From JARRPM01 sp963765545 (GTDB lineage Bacteria; Pseudomonadota; Gammaproteobacteria; Pseudomonadales; Halieaceae), in assembly GCA_963765545.1 (NCBI GenBank), contig CAVXWW010000004.1, positions 1,302,001 to 1,366,000 on the forward strand: DNA of 64,000 bases. The letters are read 5' to 3'. Numbering within the stretch: position 1 is the stretch's first letter; each line of letters begins with the position of its first letter. Made by a program: the position numbers and the translations under genes. Positions 41,864-50,216 of the stretch are shown here, in pieces. The notes below the pieces were generated by a model. The model was not told the DNA's origin. It saw nothing but the letters and a program-made list of their open reading frames with translations, and ran no database searches.

Positions 41864-43684
41864 GTGAAAAAATTCGACATCACCTTCAGGGGCGAGGTAC
41901 TCCCCAGGCACGATCCGGAGCGGGTGAAAGCCGGCTTCGTTGAACTGTTTAAAATTCGTGATACCGGCATGCTGGAGGAGATCTTTTCCGGCGAAACCGT
42001 CGTATTGCGCAGCAACCTCGACCGCAAGGCCGCGGCCGAGTATTTTGTAAAAGTAAACCAGCTGGGCGCGGTGATAGAGCTTGTCACGTCCAGCGCACGC
42101 TACAACGACCATGAGGATGACCCGGCAAACTCCGACGACGGCAATATCTTCGACCGTCAGGCAGTCGCTGGCGCACAAGCCGGTTTGGGCACCAATGGCA
42201 ACATACTGGTGAAAGAGCCAGGCCTTATCGATCGCAGCTGGCCCGTGAGCTCTGCGCGGCTGGCCGGCCACCCAAAGGGCACCGATCCTGCAAGCGGCAA
42301 AAATGGAAATATCGGCAAATCGATTGCCGAGGCGAAGCCGCAGCCGGGCGAACAGAGCGGCACGAATGGCGCTTCCGCCAAGCCCGAACCGCAAGACAGT
42401 GAGGCGCGAGAAACTGCCCGGGCAGAACGGGTAGCCGCCGTTGCCGCCGAGGCCCAGAAAAATCGAACAGCGGAACTGGAACAGGCCAGACAGCGCGAAG
42501 AAACCGCCGCCAGAGCCAAACAACAGGCGGCACTGGAGGCAGCACTGGCTGCCGAGCAAGAGAAGGCCAGAATAGCCAGGGAGCAAGCCGAACAGGAACG
42601 CAGGGAAGCAGAGGAAGCCACGGAGGAGATACGCCAGGCCGAGCGGGCGCAGGCCCTGAAACTGCAGGCGCGCGAAGCCCGGGTGCAGCAGGAGGCACAA
42701 ACCCGGCGCAAGGCAGAGGAAGAAAAGGCCCGCAAGCTGCAGGAAGAAGAGGCGAAGGCAGAACAACTGGCCGAGGAGGAACGTCGCCTGGCGGAGGAAA
42801 CCAGCCGTCGCAAGGCCCTGGCCAGGAAGATTGACGAGATCACCCGGCAGGAACTGGCGAGCTTGCAAGAGCAGGGACTGGAAGTACAAAAAGCGGTGGA
42901 GTCCCGCCTGGTTGAACTTGAGCAGCAGGTAGTTGCCGCGGGCACAACCGCCGAACAGGAAATCGCCCAGCTCAAGGAGCTGTCGCTGGATGCCAGTGAC
43001 AGAGCCCAGGACGAGATGTGCCGCCTGGAGCAACTCGAGCTGGACACCAGGATCAATATTGAGCAGGACATCAACCGGATCAAGGAGTTGGAGCTACAAA
43101 GCAAAACCAACCTGGAAGGCCAGCTCGCGCGCCTGAGGGCCTGTGAAGAGGAGATCAACAACGGGGCGAAGGAAAAGATAACCGCGCTGGAAAAGGCCAC
43201 GCGCGAAACCCGTCGCAAGGCCGCGGAAGAGATATCCCGCCTGGAGCAATTGATAGCCGACGTGCAGCGACAGGCTGAAAAGGACACTGACGAACTGGAA
43301 AACCTGGTCGACAACGCCCACTCCTCGGCGGAGCAGGAAACCGCGCGGTTGGTAGAGGAGCGACAAGAAGCCGAGCGGGCAGCCATGAAAGAGGTTAAAA
43401 CCCTACAGCAGCAGCAAAAAGACAACGAGCGCAGCGCCAAGGCGAGGCTGGAGGAAATCGGCAAAATGCAGCGTGAGGCCAGACACTCAGCCAGGGAAGA
43501 ACTGGCCAAACTGGAGCAGCAGGAACAGGAAGCCGACCAGAAAGCTGAAACGACCATCGCAGAATTGAAAGCCGCCATCTCCGACGCCCGGGATGAGGCG
43601 GTGCAGGAACTGGAACGACTACAGGCCCTGGAGAGCGAGGTGCTCTGCAAACAGGCTGCGCAACTGGCGAAACTGAAACCCTGA
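41864..43684 (+). CDS. long coiled-coil protein with a ~70-residue N-terminal domain
   Basis: 606 residues from a GTG start preceded by GGGGCGGGACAGG. The first ~70 residues look like a small domain seen at the front of other gammaproteobacterial proteins (FRGEVLPRHDPERVKAGFVE; SGETVVLRSNLDRKAAAEYF). A low-complexity linker follows to about 165. Residues ~165-600 are a near-continuous Glu/Ala/Gln/Arg-rich coiled coil. No signal peptide or membrane segment is seen, so it is probably cytoplasmic. A cytoskeletal or scaffold role is possible but unproven. It lies upstream of glrK. Confidence 0.8.
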   Translation: MKKFDITFRGEVLPRHDPERVKAGFVELFKIRDTGMLEEIFSGETVVLRSNLDRKAAAEYFVKVNQLGAVIELVTSSARYNDHEDDPANSDDGNIFDRQAVAGAQAGLGTNGNILVKEPGLIDRSWPVSSARLAGHPKGTDPASGKNGNIGKSIAEAKPQPGEQSGTNGASAKPEPQDSEARETARAERVAAVAAEAQKNRTAELEQARQREETAARAKQQAALEAALAAEQEKARIAREQAEQERREAEEATEEIRQAERAQALKLQAREARVQQEAQTRRKAEEEKARKLQEEEAKAEQLAEEERRLAEETSRRKALARKIDEITRQELASLQEQGLEVQKAVESRLVELEQQVVAAGTTAEQEIAQLKELSLDASDRAQDEMCRLEQLELDTRINIEQDINRIKELELQSKTNLEGQLARLRACEEEINNGAKEKITALEKATRETRRKAAEEISRLEQLIADVQRQAEKDTDELENLVDNAHSSAEQETARLVEERQEAERAAMKEVKTLQQQQKDNERSAKARLEEIGKMQREARHSAREELAKLEQQEQEADQKAETTIAELKAAISDARDEAVQELERLQALESEVLCKQAAQLAKLKP

Positions 43685-43819
43685 ACCCGGGATCAAACCA
43701 CTGACCCCGGAACAGGCCACTCCCTCGGGCGCCATATTGGGCTCTGGAAATTGATTTGTGGTTTGAGCCCACCACGTTACAATCCCCTCCCCTGATAAAG
43801 TCCCGCAGCATCGCTACCC

Positions 43820-45256
43820 ATGTCTTTCTGGCAACCCAGGTCTGTTTTGCAACTCGTGCTGGTCGGTTTTTTTACCGCACTGGCGCCGTTGTGCCTGGCG
43901 ATCCTGTTCACCGCGCAAACGCTTGAGGACCTCTCGGCCAACGGCCGCTCGGTTACGCGGCAGTTGGTTGAAGTCACTCGCCTGGGCCAGGAAATCCAGG
44001 GGGAGCTGCTGCAGCTGGAGCGGCATGCCCGCCAATACCTGACCCTTTTTGATCCCGAGCTGTCCCGACTGGCACAGGAAGAACGCGCACTATTGCTAAC
44101 CCATTTGCGCGACCTGCAAGGCAGGGCGGGCGAACAGGGCGTTGATGCGGCGCGCCTGGAAGACACTCTGCTGGCGCTTGACCTGGCGGAACCCGCGCCG
44201 GCTGAAGAGGGCGTCGAGTCACCACAAATAGCGCTGGCGACCGAGCGGCTGGAGCAAAGCTTCTCGATTATCAGCGAACACCGACGCGGCCTGCAGCAGT
44301 GGCTGCAAACCTGGGTAGATGACCTGCAGGACAGCACAGCGGAGCAGGCCGAGGTGGTTATTGATGCGCTGTATGTGCAACTGACCTTCCTGGCATTTGC
44401 CACCCTGGCCCTGCTGCTACTGTTCACCTACTGGATAAACAGGCCCGTGCAGCAGCTGAGCGACGAAATTCACAAGCTGGGAACCGCCGGCCTTGATCAT
44501 ACCGTGCGCATCTCCGGCCCGCAGGAGGTCGCCGAGCTAGGCCGCAAGCTCGACTGGCTGCGCCAGCGCCTGCACGATAGCGACCAGCAAAAGCAGCAAT
44601 TTCAGCGCCATATCTCCCACGAACTGAAAACGCCACTGGCCAGCCTGCGCGAGGGCACCGACCTGCTGGCAGAGCAGGTGACCGGCCATCTGTCACAGCA
44701 GCAGCAGGAAGTTGTCGATATCGTGCGCGATAACGCCATTGAACTGCAGCGCCTGATCGAGAACCTGGTGGACTACAACCAGCTTCCCAGCCAGGAACTC
44801 ACATTCGAGAAAATCGAGCTGGCGCAACTGTGGGACGAGATACTGGCCAATTACCGTATCACCATTACCCAGAAAAACCTGCGATTAAACGTGCGCCGCA
44901 AGGTGGACTATTGGGTTGCAGATCGCCACAAACTGAAGACCACCCTCGACAACCTGCTCTCCAATGCGGTCAATTACACCCCGGAAGGGGGCAGTATCGA
45001 TGTTGTCTGGCGGCGAGAAGCTGCTAACCTGATCCTGACCATTGCCAACTCCGGTGAGCCCATCCCGGCGGAGGATAGAGAGCGCGTGTTCGAACCGTTC
45101 TACCAGAGCACTGCAAAAAGAACCGGCCCCATCAAAGGCTCGGGGGTCGGGCTGAGCGTGGCCCGCGAATGTATCGAGCTGCAGGGGGGCGAACTCACCC
45201 TGGTGCGCCACAAAAGGTTTCCCGTATGTTTTCGCCTGTTATGTCCACCTCACTAG
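43820..45256 (+). CDS. glrK: sensor histidine kinase GlrK (QseE)
   Basis: 478 residues: membrane segment 1 (about 8-31), helical periplasmic region, membrane segment 2 (about 190-210), HAMP (residues ~211-260), HisKA with phospho-His at about 267 (HISHELKTPLASLREGTDLL), and HATPase (DNLLSNAVNY, GSGVGLSVA). The glrK-glrG-glrR order and the downstream lipoprotein make this GlrK/QseE rather than a generic kinase. In Enterobacteria it senses envelope or other signals and phosphorylates GlrR. It overlaps the lipoprotein gene by 16 bases. Confidence 0.9.
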   Translation: MSFWQPRSVLQLVLVGFFTALAPLCLAILFTAQTLEDLSANGRSVTRQLVEVTRLGQEIQGELLQLERHARQYLTLFDPELSRLAQEERALLLTHLRDLQGRAGEQGVDAARLEDTLLALDLAEPAPAEEGVESPQIALATERLEQSFSIISEHRRGLQQWLQTWVDDLQDSTAEQAEVVIDALYVQLTFLAFATLALLLLFTYWINRPVQQLSDEIHKLGTAGLDHTVRISGPQEVAELGRKLDWLRQRLHDSDQQKQQFQRHISHELKTPLASLREGTDLLAEQVTGHLSQQQQEVVDIVRDNAIELQRLIENLVDYNQLPSQELTFEKIELAQLWDEILANYRITITQKNLRLNVRRKVDYWVADRHKLKTTLDNLLSNAVNYTPEGGSIDVVWRREAANLILTIANSGEPIPAEDRERVFEPFYQSTAKRTGPIKGSGVGLSVARECIELQGGELTLVRHKRFPVCFRLLCPPH

Positions 45257-45780
45257 TGCGCTCGCTTACCCTGGCTGCGGCGCTCGCCGCGTTGATGACC
45301 GGCTGTGTCAGCACACCGCCCCCCGAGATCATCACTGTCGAAACGCCCGTGAAGACCCCCGCCCCGCCGGTTCAGCGATGGCTGCGCTGGTCGGAGACGG
45401 TGTCCACCATGAGTCCCTCCCAGCTCACCGACACCCTGGAAGGGATGGCGGAACCGGGCAATGCCAACCAGTTCTTCTATTATGGTTTACTGAACCAGCA
45501 GTCGGACAACTACGATGGCTGGGTGGCCGCCAGGGATATTTTTCGGGAATTGCAGGAGAACGAGGCACTCACTCGCAATCAAAGGCGGCTGGCGGGCCTG
45601 CTGGAGCGGTTCAACCAGAGCCGAATCAACTGGTTTCACAGCCGGGATGAATTGCGGATCGAATATGAGACCCTGGAACAGCAATCGACAGCTTTGCAGG
45701 AGCAAAACACGCTGCTGGAGCAAAAAATCCAGGCGATAACGGACGTGGAAGCCACCATAAGCACCCGCAAGGAGGAATAG
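45241..45780 (+). CDS. glrG: outer-membrane lipoprotein GlrG (QseG/YfhG-like)
   Basis: 179 residues from the ATG at 45241; the signal peptide (TSLVRSLTLAAALAALMTGC) has a lipobox. The mature part is helical (QWLRWSETVSTMSPSQL-like start; YEEL-like coil RIEYETLEQQSTALQEQNTL at the end). QseG proteins sit between the kinase and regulator genes and hold GlrK in the outer-membrane-facing signalling complex. The start could also be ATG 45226. It overlaps glrK by 16 bases and ends 4 bases before glrR. Confidence 0.82.
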   Translation: MSTSLVRSLTLAAALAALMTGCVSTPPPEIITVETPVKTPAPPVQRWLRWSETVSTMSPSQLTDTLEGMAEPGNANQFFYYGLLNQQSDNYDGWVAARDIFRELQENEALTRNQRRLAGLLERFNQSRINWFHSRDELRIEYETLEQQSTALQEQNTLLEQKIQAITDVEATISTRKEE

Positions 45781-45784
45781 GCAG

Positions 45785-47122
45785 ATGCAGGATCGCTTGC
45801 TGCTGGTGGACGACGACGCCAGCTTGCTGAAACTACTCGTGATCCGCCTCAAGGCAGAGGGCTTTGCCCTATTGACGGCCTCTTCCGCTGAAGAGGCCCT
45901 GCAGGTGCTGCGCAACAACCCCATCGACCTGGTACTCACCGACCTGCGCATGGAGGGCGCCAGCGGCCTCGACCTGTTTACCCAGGTACGGCACTTCTTT
46001 CCCGGACTGCCCGTTATCATCATGTCTGCCCAGGGCACGATTCCAGAGGCGGTTTCCGCCACCCAGATGGGTGTTTTTGAATTCCTGACCAAACCAGTCG
46101 ACAAAACATTGCTACTTGAAACCATAAAGGCCGCGCTGGAGCAATCCGGTGCGACCCAGGCCGAGATATTCGAGGACTGGCGCGAACACGTGGTCACCCG
46201 CAGCCCCATCATGGAGCGCATCCTCAACCAGGTGCGGCAGGTAGCCAGTTCCGAGGTCAGCGTGCTGATTACCGGGGACAGCGGCAGCGGCAAGGAATTA
46301 CTGGCCCGGGCCGTGCACGAGGCTGATACACAGCGCAAGGGCCCGCTGGTGGCAGTCAACTGCGGCGCCCTGCCCGAACAATTGCTGGAATCGGAGCTGT
46401 TTGGGCACGTAAAGGGCGCCTTTACCGGCGCCGTCAACGAGCACCAGGGCCTGTTTCGGGCCGCAGATGGCGGCACCCTCTTTCTGGACGAGATCGGCGA
46501 TATGCCCATGCCCGTGCAGGTGAAGCTATTGCGCGTATTGCAGGAGCGCAAGGTACGCCCGGTAGGCAGCACCAGCAGCGAACCGGTGGACGTACGCATC
46601 ATATCCGCCACCAACCGCGACCTGGAGAAGGATATGCGGCAGGGCCTGTTTCGCGAAGACCTGTTCTACCGCCTCAACGTGGTCAACTTCCACCTGCCCT
46701 CCCTGGCCGAGCGCCGCGAGGACATCCCCCTGCTGGTCAACCATTTCCTGCGCACCACCGGGGCGCACCAGATGGAAAAAGTGACCAGTTTTGCCCCTGC
46801 GGCGATGGATGTCCTGATACAGGCCCCCTGGCCCGGCAATGTGCGCCAGCTGCAAAACGTGGTACAGCGCACAGCGGCACTGTCCACCACCCCGGTAATA
46901 CCCGAATCCCTGGTGAGAGAGGCGCTCACCGTGGAAGACCAGTACCTGCCCTCCCTGAGCGAGGCCAGGCAGCAGTTTGAACACGACTACCTGGCCAAGG
47001 TTCTGCGCCTCACCAGTGGCTCCGTGGCGGAGGCGGCACTGCTGGCCCAGCGCAACCGCACAGACTTCTACAAGCTGCTGAAACGCCACCATATCAACCC
47101 GGAACAGTTCAAGGAGGACTGA
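45785..47122 (+). CDS. glrR: sigma-54-dependent response regulator GlrR (QseF)
   Basis: 445 residues: receiver (D53 in LVLTDLRMEG), AAA+ sigma-54 activator domain with Walker A GDSGSGKE (164-171), the sigma-54 contact loop GAFTGA (211-216), and a C-terminal Fis-type HTH (SVAEAALLAQRNRTDFYKLL). It has a strong RBS (AAGGAGG). It activates transcription from -24/-12 promoters after phosphorylation by GlrK. GlrR-type TGTC-N10-GACA sites lie 10 and 75 bases beyond its stop, in front of the exosortase locus. Confidence 0.95.
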   Translation: MQDRLLLVDDDASLLKLLVIRLKAEGFALLTASSAEEALQVLRNNPIDLVLTDLRMEGASGLDLFTQVRHFFPGLPVIIMSAQGTIPEAVSATQMGVFEFLTKPVDKTLLLETIKAALEQSGATQAEIFEDWREHVVTRSPIMERILNQVRQVASSEVSVLITGDSGSGKELLARAVHEADTQRKGPLVAVNCGALPEQLLESELFGHVKGAFTGAVNEHQGLFRAADGGTLFLDEIGDMPMPVQVKLLRVLQERKVRPVGSTSSEPVDVRIISATNRDLEKDMRQGLFREDLFYRLNVVNFHLPSLAERREDIPLLVNHFLRTTGAHQMEKVTSFAPAAMDVLIQAPWPGNVRQLQNVVQRTAALSTTPVIPESLVREALTVEDQYLPSLSEARQQFEHDYLAKVLRLTSGSVAEAALLAQRNRTDFYKLLKRHHINPEQFKED

Positions 47123-47132
47123 AAAGGCGCTT

Positions 47133-47150
47133 TGTCGCAGTTTTGCGACA
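47133..47150. promoter_or_regulatory. GlrR-type site 1 upstream of the exosortase locus
   Basis: TGTCGCAGTTTTGCGACA is TGTC-N10-GACA with perfect 7-bp half-sites. It is 162 bases before the sigma-54 -24 element. It lies 10 bases past the glrR stop and could also act as a hairpin. Confidence 0.8.
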
Positions 47151-47197
47151 TCTTATGTCATTGATTTTGTTGGAATTAGTCTATTCTCATAATAAGT

Positions 47198-47215
47198 TGT
47201 CGGCAATTGCCTACA
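47198..47215. promoter_or_regulatory. GlrR-type site 2 upstream of the exosortase locus
   Basis: TGTCGGCAATTGCCTACA fits TGTC-N10-GACA with one mismatch (TACA). The site and the ~25 bases after it align with 22716-22760 in front of the metalloprotease. Confidence 0.72.
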
Positions 47216-47311
47216 GAATGACGCCAAAGTACCGGGAATAATTTACAAATGGCCGGTGCTATCAGCCTCGAAATTCAATATCCTATTGTTTTTATTAAGT
47301 ATTTTATTTTC

Positions 47312-47327
47312 TGGCCCGGTTAATGCT
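47312..47327 (+). promoter_or_regulatory. sigma-54 (-24/-12) promoter 1 of the exosortase locus
   Basis: TGGCCCGGTTAATGCT has GG and GC ten bases apart. The first eight bases are identical to the metalloprotease promoter. It leaves a ~70-base leader before the acyltransferase start. Confidence 0.8.
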
Positions 47328-47405
47328 CTAACACTTATAACTGAATCGACTTTGCAATTGCTTTTTCAGTGCTACGCTTGATCATGACTATCAGAGGTAA
47401 TTAAC

Positions 47406-47966
47406 GTGTCCATCGAATTTACACTGAGCGCAGATCCCCAACTCCTTGAACAGTACTATCAGCTCCGCCAGGCCTGCTTCAGGAAAGAGCTGGGCATCCC
47501 CGATTTCGATGGATCGGAAGACGAATTGGACAGGCAAAGTCACATCTTGCTGGCGCTGAAAGATGGCAAGTGCGTTGGCGGAGCCCGTATATCGCCGAAC
47601 GTGCCGATTAACGGCCAGCTACAGGAACTGGACCTGCGCGGCGATGACTGCTGCATGTGGGAGCGCTTCGTGGTCGACCCCGAAGTGCGCACCATTCAAC
47701 TGATACGAGATTTTTGCGCCAAACTCATAGAGTACTCAAGGTATTTCGGTTACCAATACGCGCTGGTACTCAGTTCACTGCGCAACGCCCGCTTCTATCG
47801 CCAGTGCCATACCGCACTGGATGTGGGCTTCCAGATTCATCGGCATGTGCCGGATTGTGCGCAGGGCGCTTTTGCGGGGCTGGAGCACTATCTTTCAGTG
47901 TCTAATTTGCAGGATTGTTCAGCATCCAGCTTGCGGGAATGCGTACCAGTGCGTATGGCTGCATAA
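47406..47966 (+). CDS. exosortase-associated acyltransferase (autoinducer-synthase-like)
   Basis: 186 residues with the GNAT/LuxI-type fold: YYQLRQACFRKELGIP at the N-terminus, HILLALKDGKCVGGARISP, the strand-loop CCMWERFVVDP, IQLIRDFCAKLIEYSRYFGY and LVLSSLRNARFYRQC. In several exosortase systems a protein of this type is encoded beside the sorting genes (PEP-CTERM/exosortase-associated acyltransferase). Its substrates are unknown; acyl-ACP or acyl-CoA use is inferred from the fold. It is the first gene after the GlrR sites and the sigma-54 promoter. Confidence 0.78.
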   Translation: MSIEFTLSADPQLLEQYYQLRQACFRKELGIPDFDGSEDELDRQSHILLALKDGKCVGGARISPNVPINGQLQELDLRGDDCCMWERFVVDPEVRTIQLIRDFCAKLIEYSRYFGYQYALVLSSLRNARFYRQCHTALDVGFQIHRHVPDCAQGAFAGLEHYLSVSNLQDCSASSLRECVPVRMAA

Positions 47967-48111
47967 GTCCGATAGATACAACTTCAACCGAGCTTCAGGA
48001 GAACCGTTCCAACAGCGGCAACCCTTGAATCCGTCGAAAAACTTTACACTCGCTCTTCACCCCCCCCCGGCAAACATCCTAACCCCCTATTATATATACG
48101 CTTTTTTTAGT

Positions 48112-48127
48112 TGGCCCGTAATATGCT
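48112..48127 (+). promoter_or_regulatory. sigma-54 (-24/-12) promoter 2, before the small sorting-signal peptide
   Basis: TGGCCCGTAATATGCT: GG and GC are ten bases apart, and TGGCCCG is shared with the other two sites. The small peptide gene starts 62 bases downstream. I see no clear TGTC-N10-GACA site in the preceding 140 bases; it may use the sites at 47133-47215. Confidence 0.75.
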
Positions 48128-48188
48128 TCACTTTGTATAGACACTAGAGCCTATTGCAAACTCGTAAGCCAATAAAAGGAAAGTGATA

Positions 48189-48356
48189 ATGAAATTTAAA
48201 ACAGCATACCCCTTAGCCGGACTGCTTTTGATTGCGGAACAAAGTATCGCCGGCGTGGCAGTGGGCACACCCGTGCCAATGGAAATGGGCGGCATTGCCG
48301 CTGCAGCGGCGATAAGCCTGATCATAGCCACCCAGCTGATCAAGCGTCGTAAATAA
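48189..48356 (+). CDS. 55-residue peptide with exosortase-type C-terminal sorting signal
   Basis: ATG 48189 to TAA 48354-48356. The first ~22 residues are a signal peptide (MKFKTAYPLAGLLLIAEQ, cut near SIAG). A very short mature part (VAVGTPVPMEMGG) is followed by a membrane helix (IAAAAAISLIIATQLI) and a basic end (KRRK). Motif-helix-basic tail is the layout of exosortase substrates such as PEP-CTERM or VPEID-CTERM, here with VPMEMGG as the candidate motif. It lies 60 bases before the exosortase fusion gene and after its own sigma-54 promoter, so it is probably the dedicated substrate. It is too short for most gene callers. Confidence 0.8.
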   Translation: MKFKTAYPLAGLLLIAEQSIAGVAVGTPVPMEMGGIAAAAAISLIIATQLIKRRK

Positions 48357-48415
48357 AGCCAGCGGCCGCTTCCCTCGCTGCCCGTAACGGGGTAGCGGCC
48401 GGTTCCCGACCCCAC

Positions 48416-50107
48416 TTGGATAGCCTTACCACTATTGGCATTTTGGCGCTGGCAGCGGTGCTGTTGCTGCTGGAACGCTTTACCGCACTGCGTCGATGGG
48501 ATGTTCCCACCGACCATCGTTGGGCGACCAATGCCGGCCTGATTTTGATGGGTGCGCTGACGACTGCTGCGCTGTTTCCAGCTACCGTCACCGATATAGC
48601 CAGCGATCTTAACGGGGGAGTCATTGGCGACCTGCACTTGCCGCTGGCCCTGGAAGCCACACTCCTCTTTCTTTTCCTGGATTTCTGGCGTTACTGGGAG
48701 CACCGGGTATTTCACGAGGTGCCACTGCTGTGGCGAATACACCTTGTACACCACAGCGATACCGCTATCGACGTCACTACCTCTCAACGCCACCACCCTC
48801 TTGAGAGCGTCATCGTCACACTTCTCGCAATAGCACTGGTATTTTCCCTGGGCGTTTCGGCCGAGGCTATTGGCATTTACCTGTTAGCGGCAATGTTGTC
48901 CTCATTATGGGCTCACGCCAATATCAACCTGCCGGAAGCTTTCGATAAACCTCTGCGCAAAGTGCTGGTAACACCTGGCGTACACGCCATGCACCACTCC
49001 AGCTACCAACCTGAAACCGACAGCAATTACGGCTCTGTGCTCACGATCTGGGACCGGCTGTTCGGCACATATACCACACCGGGAACCGGACCAAACCGTG
49101 TGGGGCTGGAGTATTTCAGAAGCCCCGAAGACAACACCCTCGTGGCATCCCTTTTACAACCGTTCAGGGATCATCGCCATGGAAATACTGCTACAGCTAT
49201 GCAAGGCCGCCCCGCATTGGATCCCCAAAAAGCCACGAGGCTGAGCCCCGCATGGCGCCAGCCTGTATTGTTTAGTTGCATCGGCCTTACACTGGCACTG
49301 CTGATCATGTGGCCGACAGTGCTGGATCTGGGCCGGTTATGGATAGATGGCCATGCCGGGGCATACCAGTATGCCTGGCTGGTACTACCCTTCTTTTTGT
49401 ATCTTGTAGGCTGGCATCATCGGGATCGTATCACTGCAATGACACCCGAGCCGGGTTATGCAGGCTTGCCACTGGGACTTCTTGCACTGATATTGTGGCT
49501 GGTGTCTTTCGTCAATGACTTCAATCTCGGCCAACAGCTGGCGTTGGTCTTGGTGCTGCAGGCAATCGCCCTGTCTGCCCTGGGCCGGGAAAATTTCCGG
49601 CAGCTCCTGCCGATCATGCTGCTATTGTTTTTTATGATCCCCTGCGGCGACATCGTGCAGCCGCTGTTGCGGGACCTGACCCTGGATTGGATGCAGTGGT
49701 TTGCTATCGTTAGCGACCTGCCCCACTCCATCAACGGCTATTACATCACTATTGGAGATCATCGATACCACGTTCTCAGGGCCTGCTCCGGTCTCGCTTT
49801 TTTTACCCTCGCCGGTTTCCTCGGATACAGTTATGGCCTGCTGTTGTACGCATCGCTGACCAGGGTGCTCGCACTGGCAGCACTGGGCGCCGCGCTCGGC
49901 ATACTGGCCAACGCCGCACGCGTCTGCATGATTGTGGCCCTGGACAGGCTTAACGGAACCCCCATGAGCCAGGCGGGCCACGATGATATCCAGTGGGTAG
50001 TCCTGGCGCTGTGCGTGGGGATACTATTGTTGCTGGCGAGCAAACTCAAGCAGGACGATTGGAACACAGCCACATGTCCTGGTTATCAAGCACCTGAATC
50101 GGCTTAA
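48416..50107 (+). CDS. fatty-acid-hydroxylase/exosortase fusion protein
   Basis: 563 residues from a TTG start. Residues ~1-255 form a fatty-acid-hydroxylase (sterol desaturase) membrane domain with the His clusters H96/H100 (YWEHRVFH), H109/H112/H113 (HLVHH), H126/H127 (QRHHPLE) and H190/H193/H194 (HAMHH), which would hold two irons. Residues ~280-545 form an exosortase: eight hydrophobic segments, catalytic Cys457 in RACSGL, Arg502 in NAARV and His522 in AGHDD. Exosortases cut a C-terminal sorting signal and move the protein to another acceptor. The fusion suggests that the acceptor or a linked lipid is hydroxylated in the same membrane. The exosortase half is well supported; the coupling is an inference. 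Confidence 0.85.
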   Translation: MDSLTTIGILALAAVLLLLERFTALRRWDVPTDHRWATNAGLILMGALTTAALFPATVTDIASDLNGGVIGDLHLPLALEATLLFLFLDFWRYWEHRVFHEVPLLWRIHLVHHSDTAIDVTTSQRHHPLESVIVTLLAIALVFSLGVSAEAIGIYLLAAMLSSLWAHANINLPEAFDKPLRKVLVTPGVHAMHHSSYQPETDSNYGSVLTIWDRLFGTYTTPGTGPNRVGLEYFRSPEDNTLVASLLQPFRDHRHGNTATAMQGRPALDPQKATRLSPAWRQPVLFSCIGLTLALLIMWPTVLDLGRLWIDGHAGAYQYAWLVLPFFLYLVGWHHRDRITAMTPEPGYAGLPLGLLALILWLVSFVNDFNLGQQLALVLVLQAIALSALGRENFRQLLPIMLLLFFMIPCGDIVQPLLRDLTLDWMQWFAIVSDLPHSINGYYITIGDHRYHVLRACSGLAFFTLAGFLGYSYGLLLYASLTRVLALAALGAALGILANAARVCMIVALDRLNGTPMSQAGHDDIQWVVLALCVGILLLLASKLKQDDWNTATCPGYQAPESA

Positions 50108-50216
50108 CCCGTCAAAGCTGCAATCTCGCATTGGTCAACGGCCATATGCCTGCACTATACTGCGAACATCAATCACGTGAACCGATATTACCTTCTGGAG
50201 CGCATTTCGCCAGGCC

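Noticed and set aside
41705..43033. Upstream extension of the beta-CASP RNase frame (open to 43033)
   Set aside because: It is antisense to the coiled-coil gene and reads as Leu/Gly/Phe-rich shadow; the RNase starts naturally at 41704.
42157..43650. 497-codon antisense Ser/Cys-rich frame
   Set aside because: It is the mirror of the Glu/Ala-rich coiled coil; the skewed codons keep the opposite frame open.
43690..43780. Inverted repeat ATCAAACCAC / GTGGTTTGA before glrK
   Set aside because: Only about nine base pairs with a long loop, and no link to the other repeat families.
47967..48110. A third TGTC-N10-GACA site before sigma-54 promoter 2 (near CGTCGAAAAACTTTACA)
   Set aside because: Wrong spacing and two mismatches; not above what chance would give.
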